From assembly GCA_964412105.1 (NCBI GenBank), contig CAYPNM010000009.1, positions 1-64,000 of the forward strand: DNA of 64,000 nt, written 5' to 3'. Shown here piece by piece: positions 36,401 through 44,456 of the stretch (positions are counted from its first letter, which is position 1; each line of letters starts with the position of its first letter). The notes under the pieces are model-generated. The model was not told the origin of the DNA. It did no database searches and worked only from the letters and a program-made list of their open reading frames with translations. Position numbers and translations under genes: made by a program. This DNA comes from JAKAGZ01 sp964412105. Its GTDB lineage: Bacteria > Bacteroidota > Ignavibacteria > Ignavibacteriales > Ignavibacteriaceae.

Positions 36401-36517
36401 GATTTATGGAGACATATACAATCTTTGTATCCCCAAGATCCGACAGTACGGGCAAATGTGGAAAAATACCAGAAGATTGTTGCAGCCCAAGATAGTTTAT
36501 CTAAATCTAAAAAATAG
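33500..36517 (+). CDS. DUF2723 multi-pass membrane protein, TMEM260-like, with C-terminal helical repeats
   Basis: This 1005-residue protein starts with a polytopic GT-C-like domain: PSVSFWDVGEFTAAGYALQVPHPPGTPFF (about 27-56), where the Asp/Glu pair sits in the first outside loop as in protein O-mannosyltransferases. At least ten hydrophobic segments run to about residue 590. A large soluble part follows, including TNGDNDTFPLWYLQDVEGVRRDVKVV and C-terminal TPR-like helices (about 860-1000). Eukaryotic TMEM260 is a protein O-mannosyltransferase; a lipid-linked sugar transferase role for bacterial members is inference. AGGGA lies six bases before the ATG. The family is common in Bacteroidota and Ignavibacteria. 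Confidence 0.88.
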   Translation: MNYKKLYRIIGAVVFLISATVLFMTAQPSVSFWDVGEFTAAGYALQVPHPPGTPFFLLLNRIFAMIPIFHNIGHRINTVSVLGSAFSILFLYLIIIKVIENYKGREPKNLVDGLGTYLSAAIGALAFSFSDTFWFSGSEGIVFGLSLFLFAAIVYLMMLWSEKADNKDNEKYIFMIAYLIGISTGVHLMSVLAIVAVGMMIIVRKYVVDDDTLKKTGFIFLAHVVVIILIACALWASRKSTTPPSPEEYQAFDFKFKMILLVISALFVGAFWKTIFNRSSFYLPVLVGGVALFVTYPGIVKFLPTFLASVSGNSIFMAMLIFLIIFAILIYLVHYYIKTKKQTLHLVFMSIVFILLGFSTYAMIIIRANQDPPMNENDPKDISTLITYLDREQYGDFPIFERRFTTEPYQQGVYTNYSSELDFWWRYQMNHMMTRYLLWNFAGRESWVQDAGANIAPFNSIGNTLGKVFSIHFAGHVKDSLFGLPFLFGLLGLYFHFKKDWKLASIFFILFMFMGYLTAFYQNQQQSQPRERDYFYVGAYMIFALWIAIGFRGLIDLIYEKIADLSKQKLYIFGLLIIGFIAVPVNMIRANYFVHDRSHNWVPWDYSYNILQSCAPDAVLFTNGDNDTFPLWYLQDVEGVRRDVKVVCLSLVNTPWYIEELKHNDPYHVGTIAMNLTDSQIEQIRPIQWSSREITIPVPPDINTKERITIDSAGNFSNIHAPETETSYAGMAIKDSSVIKSGKLTFRMNPTVNFGNIKAIRIQDIMVKDIVEANHWKRPIYFAVTCSQDSRIGLDDYLKLEGMALRLVPEKRSSNLEFLNVPALREELLHENHGFSRDFDRGFKFRGLANPNIFLDDNHQRMLGNYRNAFIRLALYYENTGQKNNAVAVLDTMEVKMPRQHVEFDYRMYNEVGNIYLNAGRVDKYKKIAAEVEEDAKQALKDNPSDLSPYRVLIDVYQNLDDNVKLLDLWRHIQSLYPQDPTVRANVEKYQKIVAAQDSLSKSKK

Positions 36518-36536
36518 AAATACTATTTCCATAAGG

Positions 36537-36570
36537 AATCCGGCTTTAGAATGGAAGGCCGGATTTCTTT
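36537..36570 (+). terminator. Terminator after the DUF2723 gene
   Basis: AATCCGGC (36537-36544) pairs with GCCGGATT (36558-36565), and TTT/AAG extend the stem inward. TCTTTTATTTT follows. It lies 20 bases past the stop codon. Confidence 0.88.
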
Positions 36571-36697
36571 TATTTTGGCGCAAATTCCTGACACAACAAA
36601 TCCTCAATGGATGTTTTAATAAGCTATCAATAAGGAATACCAATTAAAAGCATCAAATGCTTATTCTTAGTTTTAGCTAAAAACGATTTTTGGGTTT

Positions 36698-37753
36698 ATG
36701 AAAATTCTTATAATTGCTCTTTCCGGAATTGGGGATGCATTGATTTTTACTCCAGCACTAAAACTAATGAGAAAAGAAATGCCGGATGCTAAAATTGACA
36801 TGCTTACAATGATCAATGGCGTAAAGGATATTTACTCAAGAAATCCCAATATAAATAAGATAATTTATTTCAATTTTCTGAAAGAAGGTTTTTTAAAATC
36901 ACTAAACTTTCTGTTTGGATTACGTGGTAAGTACGATGCAACTATAAATGTTTACCCTTCCAACAGAAAAGAATATAATATTATTAATTTTATTATCGGA
37001 GCTCCCAAGAAAGTAGCCGTGAATTACTTAAGAAAAGATTTTCAAAATCTCGGATGGCTAAATAATGTAACTATCAAAGAAAATGATTCTCTTCATAATG
37101 CACAAACCAACATCAAACTGATTGAAAATTTCCTTAACCGAAAAATTGATGAAACTCCGGCATATGACCTTTTCTTAAATAATGATGATGAAACTGCAGC
37201 ATCTAAATACTTGCTAGAAAATAATATCTCTGAAAACGATCTGGTAATTGGTTTTCATCCGGGCACAGCTATATTAAAGAACCAAATTAAACGACGCTGG
37301 GAACCTGAAAAATTCGGTGAATTAGGAAAAGAGCTCATCATAAAACAAGATGCAAAAATTTTAATATTCGGTGGCCCCGATGAAATAGAGCTAAAGGAAA
37401 ATATTAGAGGAATGATAAATTCAACTAATGCCCACTCCGTATTAAACCTTTCTCTTCCCCAAAGCGCCGCCGTGATGAAGAGATGCAAAATATTTGTGAC
37501 AAACGATTCTAGTCTGATGCATGTTGCATCCGCATTAAATTTAAATACGGTTGCTATTTTAGGGCCGACAAATAGAAATTATATCCATCCCTGGAGAACC
37601 AACTATCAAATTGCATCATTAAACCTTGAATGCTCACCCTGCTTTATTTATTCACCCCGACCACTGAAATGTTTCCGTAACGATGTAAAATTTAAATGCA
37701 TAAAAGAATTGACTTTTGATCTGGTTTACAAGGAGGTTTTGAAATTTCTTTAA
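36698..37753 (+). CDS. Family 9 glycosyltransferase (heptosyltransferase-like)
   Basis: This 351-residue GT-B enzyme resembles ADP-heptose:LPS heptosyltransferases, which build the LPS core. The N-terminal start KILIIALSGIGDALIFTPALKLMRKEMPDAKIDML and the C-terminal FGGPDEIELKENIRGM, CKIFVTNDSSLMHVASALNLNTVAILGPT are diagnostic. No membrane segment is present, so it is cytosolic or peripheral. Other LPS genes are absent nearby, so the acceptor is unknown and the sugar need not be heptose. Confidence 0.9.
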   Translation: MKILIIALSGIGDALIFTPALKLMRKEMPDAKIDMLTMINGVKDIYSRNPNINKIIYFNFLKEGFLKSLNFLFGLRGKYDATINVYPSNRKEYNIINFIIGAPKKVAVNYLRKDFQNLGWLNNVTIKENDSLHNAQTNIKLIENFLNRKIDETPAYDLFLNNDDETAASKYLLENNISENDLVIGFHPGTAILKNQIKRRWEPEKFGELGKELIIKQDAKILIFGGPDEIELKENIRGMINSTNAHSVLNLSLPQSAAVMKRCKIFVTNDSSLMHVASALNLNTVAILGPTNRNYIHPWRTNYQIASLNLECSPCFIYSPRPLKCFRNDVKFKCIKELTFDLVYKEVLKFL

Positions 37754-37794
37754 ATTGATTACTGTGAAATATTCAAATTAAAACGGGAATAATT

Positions 37795-38456
37795 ATGCAA
37801 AATAAAACTATTGACCAATATAAAGCCTGGTTTGAGTACGAAAAAGATGCCCATCTAAAAACCATTGCGTCGCTGATTGCTATACCTGCAAAAAGAAAAA
37901 ACATGAAGGAATTTCAAAAAGCTGTTGATCTTTTCGCTCACATTGTTAGCGCAAGAATCATGTGGCTTCACAGATTCGGCTTCTTAAAAGAAAAACAGAT
38001 GGATTTATTTCCGGTCAGTGTTGATGTTAACTCATTATCTCCTATAACTGATAAAATGCATTCTTTATGGAATGATTATTTTACAAAACTGGATGANNNN
38101 NNNNNNNNNNNNNNNNNNNNNNNNNNNNNNNNNNNNNNNNNNNNNNNNNNNNNNNNNNNNNNNNNNNNNNNNNNNNNNNNNNNNNNNNNNNNNNNNCTAT
38201 AACTGATAAAATGCATTCTTTATGGAATGATTATTTTACAAAACTGGATGAGAAGGAGCTCAATAGAGTTTTTAAATATAAGAGTACTGAAGGTCTATGG
38301 TACACTAATAAAATTGAAGAGCTTCTCACACAATTGTTCGGACATTCGTGGTATCATCGGGGACAAATCGCAATGCTGATCAGAATGGTTGGTGGTACTC
38401 CGGCAGAGACAGATTATGTTTACTCAAAAAGAATACCGTTTCCGGCAAAAGATTAA
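37795..38456 (+). CDS. DinB-family protein, interrupted by an artificial assembly gap
   Basis: Dropping the 100 N and one 55-bp copy (155 bases) restores one frame of 168 residues. The protein fits the DinB/YfiT four-helix bundle: the first helix has QYKAWFEYEKDAHLKTIASL, a metal-ligand His lies in FAHIVSARIMWLHR, and the C-terminal signature is LLTQLFGHSWYHRGQIAMLIR with the HxxxHRGQ pattern. Such proteins bind a divalent metal; several act as thiol-dependent S-transferases, but most are uncharacterised. A second, divergent DinB-type gene occurs at 57911-58447. Confidence 0.85.
38097..38196. other. Assembly gap (100 N) between overlapping contig ends
   Basis: Exactly 100 N are flanked by two identical 55-bp copies at 38042-38096 and 38197-38251, as at the other gap. 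No sequence is missing and the gene across it is intact. Confidence 0.97.
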
Positions 38457-38594
38457 TGAGAAAATTCTAACTTCTTGGAATACCAACCTAAGAAAGGCAC
38501 CGGCATGAAAGACAAATTAAAATAACACATCTTTTAATTGCTTCTGCAATAACAGGATATTATCTTAAGAATTATTTTATACTAAAATGTAAAA

Positions 38595-39179
38595 ATGAAA
38601 ATAGAAAAAGTGTGTGTCTATTGCGCATCCAGCCGAAAAGCAAATTTAGTTTATTTTGAAGATGCAAAAAAGCTGGGAGAAATTCTGGCAAAAAACTCTA
38701 TTACCCTGATCTACGGCGGGGGAGTAGTCGGTTCTATGGGAAACATTGCTAATGGAGCATTATCTGAAAATGGAAAAGTAATTGGCATTATACCAAGATT
38801 TATGGCTGATCTTGAGTGGGCACATAAGGGACTTACTGAATTACATATTGTGCAAAGCATGCACGAAAGAAAACATTTAATGTTGGACGGTGTAGATGCA
38901 GCAATTGCACTTCCGGGTGGATGCGGGACTCTGGAAGAGCTTATGGAAGCAATAACCTGGAAACGACTTGGAATATTTATAAAACCTATTATAATAGTTA
39001 ATACAAAAGGATTTTTTGATCCTCTTTTAAAATTGCTTGAAAATAGTATATCCGAAAAATTTATGAGTGAAAAACACAGTACAATGTGGTCTGTCGTAAA
39101 TAAGGTTGAAGATGTTATCCCCGCAATTAAAAATGCTCCTTTGTGGTCAAGGGATGCACGAAGTTTTGCTGTAGTTTAA
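38595..39179 (+). CDS. LOG-family protein (nucleoside 5'-monophosphate phosphoribohydrolase-like)
   Basis: This 194-residue Rossmann-fold protein has the LOG signatures GGGVVGSMGNIANGAL and PGGCGTLEELMEAITWKRLG, with the PGGxGTxxE nucleotide-binding and catalytic segment intact. Characterised members release the base from AMP or from cytokinin riboside monophosphates; earlier annotations as lysine decarboxylases are wrong. The N-terminal VCVYCASS is also typical. It stands alone between a DinB gene and a convergent decarboxylase gene. Its physiological substrate in bacteria is probably AMP or a modified nucleotide, which is inference. Confidence 0.9.
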   Translation: MKIEKVCVYCASSRKANLVYFEDAKKLGEILAKNSITLIYGGGVVGSMGNIANGALSENGKVIGIIPRFMADLEWAHKGLTELHIVQSMHERKHLMLDGVDAAIALPGGCGTLEELMEAITWKRLGIFIKPIIIVNTKGFFDPLLKLLENSISEKFMSEKHSTMWSVVNKVEDVIPAIKNAPLWSRDARSFAVV

Positions 39180-39249
39180 ATCTATCAAAAATAAATTTCT
39201 ATATGTATAAAAATTGCAATTAAATACTTTCCTTTTTAAATTATAGAAA

Positions 39250-40605
39250 TCATCCTTTTTGAACCTTACCTGCTGCCTTAATCATTGCACTAAGACTTAA
39301 TTTTACATCTTCTTCCGTAGTTGCCCATGAGCAAACACTGATCCGCATTATAGTTTTTCCTTGCCAGATAGTTCCGCCGCACCAGCACGTACCGTCATTC
39401 TGAATTTCTTTTATAATGTTATTTGTCGTTTCTGCATCGCCAAACGAAACCAGCACCTGGTTAAAGGCAACATCATTTACTACCTCAAAACCTGCCTCCG
39501 TTAGACCTTCTGCAAACATTTTTGCATTATTACAAGTTCTTTCTACTAATTCAATTAAACCTTTTTTACCTAGAGAATACAAAGCTGTCCAGACTTCAAT
39601 CCCTCGTGATCTTCGTGAAAGCTCCGGCGTAAATTGTGACGGCTCTCTCCTGAATCCCTGCGGAAGATATGATGCCGTAAGAGTCATAGCCAATCTTAAA
39701 ACTTCTTCATTACGAACCAGTGCTAAGCCACAATCGTAAGGAACATTTAACAACTTGTGCGCATCAGTTGCCCAAGAATCTGCCTTTTCAATGCCTTTTA
39801 CGAGATATGCTTTTTCAGGAACCACCGCTGCCCACATTCCAAATGCTCCATCAATATGAAGCCAGGCATCTAATTCTTTTGCTATTTCTGCTATTTCATC
39901 AACTGGATCAAATGAACCTGAATTTACATTTCCTGCCTGCGCGCAAATTATTGTCGGGCCTTTAACTTTCGGAATTCTACTTGGGATCATTCTACCCTGA
40001 TTATCAACAGGTATTTTTATAACCCTGTTTCTACCTAATCCCAGAAGTCCCAGAGCTTTAAATATCGTAACGTGTGCATCCTCACTTACAATTACATTAA
40101 TTTGAGGAGCACCTATCAAGCCATCAGATTCAACGTCCCAACCAGCCCTTTCTAAAACAAAATGCCGTGCAGCTGCAAGCGAAGTAAAATTTGCCATAGA
40201 AGCTCCGGTCACAAAAGCACCTCCACAATCCGGTGGAAGTGAAAATAGTTCAAGTAGCCAATTCAAGGAAACCGATTCAAGGTAAGCTCCAACGGGGGAA
40301 CCAACGAATAAACCTGCATTCTGGTCCCATGCAGAAGAAAGCCAACTTGCTGCTAATGTAACAGGCAGAGAACCTCCAATCACGAAGCCAAAAAATTTTG
40401 GACCTGAAATACCAATTGTCGCAGGTGATCCAAATTCATCAAGAAATTTAATAACTTCTTTTTCATCAATCGGCTCATCCGGGAGTGGAATATTAAATTG
40501 GCTTAAATTCTTTATTGCTTCATCAGAAGGAGTAACCTTTCGCGTTTGAATTTGCTTTCTGTATATAATCGCGCGTTCTGCAGCATCACGGAGTAATGAA
40601 TCCAT
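39250..40605 (-). CDS. PLP-dependent group II amino acid decarboxylase
   Basis: This 451-residue fold-type I PLP enzyme resembles aromatic-L-amino-acid and related decarboxylases. GAFVTGASMANFTSLAAARH binds the phosphate of PLP, EDAHVTIFKALGLLGLG contains the His that stacks on the cofactor, AWLHIDGAFGMWAAV has the Asp that pairs with the ring nitrogen, and DAHKLLNVPYDCG has the Schiff-base lysine K284. The substrate (aromatic amino acid, glutamate or other) cannot be told. The start MDSLLRDAAERAIIYRKQI is the usual helical N-terminal arm. It is monocistronic, with a long gap upstream. Confidence 0.9.
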   Translation of the reverse strand: MDSLLRDAAERAIIYRKQIQTRKVTPSDEAIKNLSQFNIPLPDEPIDEKEVIKFLDEFGSPATIGISGPKFFGFVIGGSLPVTLAASWLSSAWDQNAGLFVGSPVGAYLESVSLNWLLELFSLPPDCGGAFVTGASMANFTSLAAARHFVLERAGWDVESDGLIGAPQINVIVSEDAHVTIFKALGLLGLGRNRVIKIPVDNQGRMIPSRIPKVKGPTIICAQAGNVNSGSFDPVDEIAEIAKELDAWLHIDGAFGMWAAVVPEKAYLVKGIEKADSWATDAHKLLNVPYDCGLALVRNEEVLRLAMTLTASYLPQGFRREPSQFTPELSRRSRGIEVWTALYSLGKKGLIELVERTCNNAKMFAEGLTEAGFEVVNDVAFNQVLVSFGDAETTNNIIKEIQNDGTCWCGGTIWQGKTIMRISVCSWATTEEDVKLSLSAMIKAAGKVQKG

Positions 40606-41068
40606 AATTTCCTCAAAATATTTGGTTATACCAATTTAGGAATGATTATTTCAAATAAAAACCGGGATAATTACTATTTCAGATTTGAAAACTTTCGTAA
40701 AGCAATAACTTTTAGCTTAAGATAAAAAATATAAATCATTTTCCCAGAGGTTGAATTTCGTGTCATTCTAGTCCTTTACGACTTGCCGAGCGGGCATTGT
40801 GAACCTATTAAAGGACTAATTAATAGAGAAATTTTTTATGAATTCAATTTCTAGAAATTCTTTAAAAAATGCTTAAAAGAGGGTTTTTAGTTGCATCAAA
40901 CACATTAAAAATTGAATTAGTAAAGTCTTATACTATAAAAGCAAAGTGGAAAAATTTAGGGATTTACAAAAAAATAATATAACAGAAATGATCAAAATCA
41001 AAGAAAATTGATGGTATGAAATAATTGTAATTGTTATTTATATTTTCATTAAATAAATTATAATATCT
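40606..41068. other. Non-coding region with an inverted repeat
   Basis: This 463-base gap between divergent genes is AT-rich except for a short GC-richer patch at about 40768-40805. TAGTCCTTTA (40769-40778) is inverted at TAAAGGACTA (40809-40818) with a 30-base spacer containing GCCGAGCGGGC. A T-run lies about 14 bases after it. I see no protein-coding frame. Confidence 0.5.
40769..40818. other. Inverted repeat, possible small structured RNA or transcript end
   Basis: Perfect 10-bp arms enclose a 30-base GC-rich loop that can form its own small GCC/GGC hairpin. It is not a typical terminator because the loop is long and the T-run is displaced. Function unknown. Confidence 0.35.
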
Positions 41069-41374
41069 ATGATTAATACAAATAAAATACAGCAAATAAA
41101 AACTCTTTTTGACGAAACAGAGAAAGCCCGGCTAGCAGAGTCCGCTGAATCAATTAAGAAAGATCCTGAATGGCCTCTATGGTATGCGCAACATATGAAA
41201 TTCAAACTGGAGGAGATTCTGGATAGACATTTTACTGTGGGTGAGCTAGTTTACTTATTAATTTCAGCAGAAAATTCTCACAAAAAGACTTCTCCCAAAA
41301 CTGAGCGAATCGATTTTTATGCAAAGTATTTATTTGAGAGACATCATTTGCAAAACGAACCAAGTGATGCATAA
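41069..41374 (+). CDS. Hypothetical protein, helical, about 100 residues
   Basis: This 101-residue protein is charged and probably all-helical, with no signal or membrane segment. The most conserved-looking part is DPEWPLWYAQHMKFKLEEIL, rich in aromatics, followed by FTVGELVYLLISAE. I recall small bacterial proteins with similar WPxWYA segments but no assigned function. It may be a small binding or adaptor protein; that is a guess. The gene is isolated between two intergenic stretches, with no clear ribosome site. Confidence 0.65.
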   Translation: MINTNKIQQIKTLFDETEKARLAESAESIKKDPEWPLWYAQHMKFKLEEILDRHFTVGELVYLLISAENSHKKTSPKTERIDFYAKYLFERHHLQNEPSDA

Positions 41375-41515
41375 AACCTTTGTTTAAGTTGTATAGATCA
41401 TTTTAATTCCTTTAGTGTTCCACTATCTTCTCAGCTTCACATAATTTTTTTCTATAGTGATTTTATATTCTTTGTTTAAGTTAACTTATTTAATCATCAA
41501 TCAAAGGAGTATTAT

Positions 41516-42103
41516 ATGAAATCATTCAGGATATTAACAATCCTTTTATTTATTTCTTTTATTACTGCATGTTCCACTATTCTTGCACAGGATCAAAATA
41601 CTAGCGCACAACAACAAGCTTGGATGGAATATATGACACCGGGCGCTGGACACAGTATCCTTGCCGATCACACCGGAGAATGGAAGACAACTACGACATA
41701 CTGGCTAGATCCAGCAGCTCCTCCACAAAAATATGAAGGCACAGCTAAAAATGAAATGATTATGGGAGGAAGATATTTAAAATCATACTTTACAGGAGAT
41801 ATGATGGGTATGCCATTTGAGGGGATGAGTCTTGAAGGTTATGACAATGCAAAAAAAGAATACACAAGTATCTGGATTGATAATTTCGGAACAGGAACTT
41901 CAATAAGCACAGGAAAATATAACGAAGAGACAAAATCAATTACATATACAGGGACTGTTTATGACCCATTATCAGGGAAAGATGTAATGATTAAAGAGAT
42001 TATAAAAACAATCGATAAAGATCATCACATAATGGAAATGTATTCCGTTGTTGACGGGAAAGAGATTAAATCAATGGAAGTTGCCTTCGAAAGGAAGATG
42101 TAA
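41516..42103 (+). CDS. Secreted DUF1579-family protein
   Basis: This 195-residue protein has a signal peptide (about 1-24; an FITACS segment could be a lipobox) and a DUF1579 domain. That domain is a calycin-like beta-barrel seen in the pattern GEWKTTTTYWLDPAAPPQKYEGTAKNEMIMGGRYLKSYF and MSLEGYDNAKKEYTSIWIDNFGTG. The family is found near detoxification or stress genes in many bacteria but has no firm function. AAGGAG eight bases before the ATG marks the start. It has a strong terminator and is a single-gene unit. Confidence 0.85.
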   Translation: MKSFRILTILLFISFITACSTILAQDQNTSAQQQAWMEYMTPGAGHSILADHTGEWKTTTTYWLDPAAPPQKYEGTAKNEMIMGGRYLKSYFTGDMMGMPFEGMSLEGYDNAKKEYTSIWIDNFGTGTSISTGKYNEETKSITYTGTVYDPLSGKDVMIKEIIKTIDKDHHIMEMYSVVDGKEIKSMEVAFERKM

Positions 42104-42117
42104 ATTGCAGCAAAATA

Positions 42118-42162
42118 GTTAACGAAATATCTGGAACTCTCCGGATACTTCGTTAACTTTTT
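42118..42162 (+). terminator. Terminator after the DUF1579 gene
   Basis: GTTAACGAA (42118-42126) pairs with TTCGTTAAC (42149-42157), and the stem continues inward through ATCTGG/CCGGAT with one mismatch. TTTTT follows. It overlaps the end of the convergent LOG-type gene and may serve both. Confidence 0.92.
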
Positions 42163-42710
42163 AATCCCTTGTAATATAGTTCGCTGAAATGATTTGATAA
42201 ATATTCAACCATCCCATCCACGTTTTTGCAGTATTTTATTAAGCCGATTACCCGTTTTTCTTTTTCAATTTGCCTCTCCATAATATATACTATATCTTTC
42301 CACATTTTTGAGTGACACAATACCGGTTTACTCTCCAACAAACTTTTATTCATAAATTCCCATACAACCGCAAGTTCCAGAAGGGTTCCTGTTCCGCCTT
42401 GAAGGACAATGTAAGCATCTCCTATTTCAACCAGTTCTGAAATTCTTTCGAATAGACTATTACATTTAATTTCTTTTGTAAGATATTTGGTGGGCGTTAT
42501 ACCCCATAAGTCAACGGTTATGCCAATTGCTTCTCCACCTTCTTCCATTGCTCCTTTTGATACTGCGTGCATTATTCCTCTGTAACCTCCAGTACACACA
42601 TTAAAATTATTTTTCGCCAATGACTTCCCTAACCAGTAAGCGGTTTCAAACTCTTCCTCTCCTTCTTTAGGAATAGAGCTGCCAAATATCGTAATAGTTT
42701 TTTTACTCAT
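42153..42710 (-). CDS. LOG-family protein, second paralogue
   Basis: This 185-residue Rossmann-fold protein is related to the one at 38595 but diverged. It has TITIFGSSIPKEGEEEFETAYWLGKSLA, GGYRGIMHAVSKGAMEEGGEAIGI and LQGGTGTLLELAVVWEFM, where the usual PGGxGTxxE reads QGGTGTLLE, so Pro is replaced by Gln but Gly-Thr and Glu are kept. This is the TIGR00725-like branch, for which nucleotide binding is likely and catalysis less certain. Its start overlaps the end of the aldo/keto reductase gene by eight bases, so both are co-translated. Confidence 0.85.
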   Translation of the reverse strand: MSKKTITIFGSSIPKEGEEEFETAYWLGKSLAKNNFNVCTGGYRGIMHAVSKGAMEEGGEAIGITVDLWGITPTKYLTKEIKCNSLFERISELVEIGDAYIVLQGGTGTLLELAVVWEFMNKSLLESKPVLCHSKMWKDIVYIMERQIEKEKRVIGLIKYCKNVDGMVEYLSNHFSELYYKGLKS

Positions 42711-43671
42711 AAAAATTTTTATTCCATTTATGAGTTTTTAATTCTTTTAATAATTCAGCAGATAGGGGACCCTTTTTTACTGATGCAATATTTGCCATGA
42801 GATTTTTCTCCTTCCTCATTCCCGGAATTACAGAGGTAATTGCGTCAAAGCTTATAATATAACGTAATGCCGCTTCTGCCATAGAGCTAACTTCAGTTTT
42901 AACATCGTTCATAATGCTGTCAACCCTGAGCTTAACTTCTACTTTCCTTGTTCCACGAAAGTAATTGTTTCTAAAATCGCCAACCGGAAAGTCGGTATTG
43001 GTACTTATGTTCCCTGTTAGAGCTCCCTCATCAAAAGGAACCCGGGCAATAATACTTATATTATTTTTTTTACAGAATGGGAACAACCGCTCTATTGGCT
43101 TCTGGTCAAAAATATTAAAGATCACCTGAAAACTGTCAATTAATCCCGACTTACCTGCTTCTATCCCGTTTTCAGGTTGATGATCATTAATTGAAATCCC
43201 CCAATATCTCACCTTACCTTCTTTTTTCAGTTTATTTACTGCTTCTTTCCACTCATCCTGATCCGACCATTTATCATTCCATACGTGAAACTGCATAAGA
43301 TCGATATTATCCCTTTTTAAATTCCTCAAACTTTGTTCGGTTCTTTTGATTATGTAATCTTTGGGGAATACTTCTTTTAACTTACTGTTATCAAGCGCGG
43401 GCCATTCCATGTCTTTTGGCGGAACTTTTGATGCAATAAAAATCTTTTTACCTGATTCTTTCTCGGCTTCTCCAACAAGTACTTCACTATGACCAGCACC
43501 GTAAACCAGGGCGGTATCAAAGAAATTTATCCCTTCATCTATAGCTCTAATTAATGCTTTTTTTGATTCGGTATCATCTGCACCAATCCACATTGATTTT
43601 CCAATTCCCCAGCAGCCAAATCCAAGCAACGTTATTTCTTCATTGGTATCTGCAAATTTCCTTTTTTCCAT
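42703..43671 (-). CDS. Aldo/keto reductase
   Basis: This 322-residue TIM-barrel oxidoreductase should reduce a carbonyl with NADPH. Catalytic residues are visible: D52, Y57 (FFDTALVYGAGHSE), K82 (IFIASKVPP) and the His in LMQFHVWND. The coenzyme-binding late segment is IISFDAITSVIPGMRKEKNL. The ATG at 43671 has GGAG eight bases upstream; a TTG start at 43689 would include that site in the coding region. It is coupled to the LOG-type gene downstream. The substrate is unknown. Confidence 0.92.
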   Translation of the reverse strand: MEKRKFADTNEEITLLGFGCWGIGKSMWIGADDTESKKALIRAIDEGINFFDTALVYGAGHSEVLVGEAEKESGKKIFIASKVPPKDMEWPALDNSKLKEVFPKDYIIKRTEQSLRNLKRDNIDLMQFHVWNDKWSDQDEWKEAVNKLKKEGKVRYWGISINDHQPENGIEAGKSGLIDSFQVIFNIFDQKPIERLFPFCKKNNISIIARVPFDEGALTGNISTNTDFPVGDFRNNYFRGTRKVEVKLRVDSIMNDVKTEVSSMAEAALRYIISFDAITSVIPGMRKEKNLMANIASVKKGPLSAELLKELKTHKWNKNFYE

Positions 43672-43865
43672 TATTTGTCTCCGTATCAATAAATATTCAA
43701 TTCATTAAATTTTAATTTATAAAAACTATGATTACAAAATATTAAAAATCAGAGAAAATTATCGGTAATTTACTTCACTTTTACTAAATTGAAGATTAAT
43801 AAACCACTATGCCCAACCTTTTCCTTATGTTTGAAGTCTAAAACAACAGAGAATAAAAAAATTAA

Positions 43866-44444
43866 ATGCAACCAGAAGAATCTGAACTAATAAAAAAAGC
43901 TCAACATGGAGACAGAGCTTCTTTTGAGGAGCTCATATACCGGTACGACCGGAGTGTTCTTTCACTTGCTTATTCATATACAAATGATCAGGAAGATGCA
44001 AAAGATATTTACCAAGATGTTTTTCTAAGAGTTTTTAAGGGGCTGAAGAAATTTGAATTCAGAAGCGAATTTTCAACATGGCTTTACAGGATCACTGTCA
44101 ATGTTGCGCTTACTCATAAGACTAAAAAAGGGAAATATTCTTATGCTTCGCTTGATGAAGAACAATCTGGCGCTGACGGGGAGACAAAGCTGACTTATGA
44201 ATCAATTGCCGATGGCTCAACCACTGACGAAAGAGCGATAAGTTCAGATATTTCGGAGAATATAACGCGTGCAATTGACAAACTTTCTCCTCAACAAAAA
44301 ATGGTATTTACTCTAAAACATTTTGAAGAATATAAAATAAATGAAATCGCAGAAATGATGAATATATCAACAGGCACCGTGAAAAATTATTTATTCAATG
44401 CTACTATAAAAATGAGAGAATATTTAAAAGAATTTGATGTGTAA
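43866..44444 (+). CDS. ECF-family RNA polymerase sigma factor, second in window
   Basis: This 192-residue sigma factor has region 2 (about 22-90, YSYTNDQEDAKDIYQDVFLRVFKGL and FSTWLYRITVNVALTHK) and region 4 (about 133-185, LSPQQKMVFTLKHFEEYKINEIAEMMNISTGTVKNYLFNA). The linker between them is acidic and Thr-rich. It is followed after 12 bases by a zinc-finger/HEAT protein and two DUF4097 genes on the same strand. It most likely controls this operon and answers to the next gene product; that is inference from gene order. The arrangement recalls RpoE/RseA pairs. Confidence 0.93.
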   Translation: MQPEESELIKKAQHGDRASFEELIYRYDRSVLSLAYSYTNDQEDAKDIYQDVFLRVFKGLKKFEFRSEFSTWLYRITVNVALTHKTKKGKYSYASLDEEQSGADGETKLTYESIADGSTTDERAISSDISENITRAIDKLSPQQKMVFTLKHFEEYKINEIAEMMNISTGTVKNYLFNATIKMREYLKEFDV

Positions 44445-44456
44445 AGGAGTACAAAA

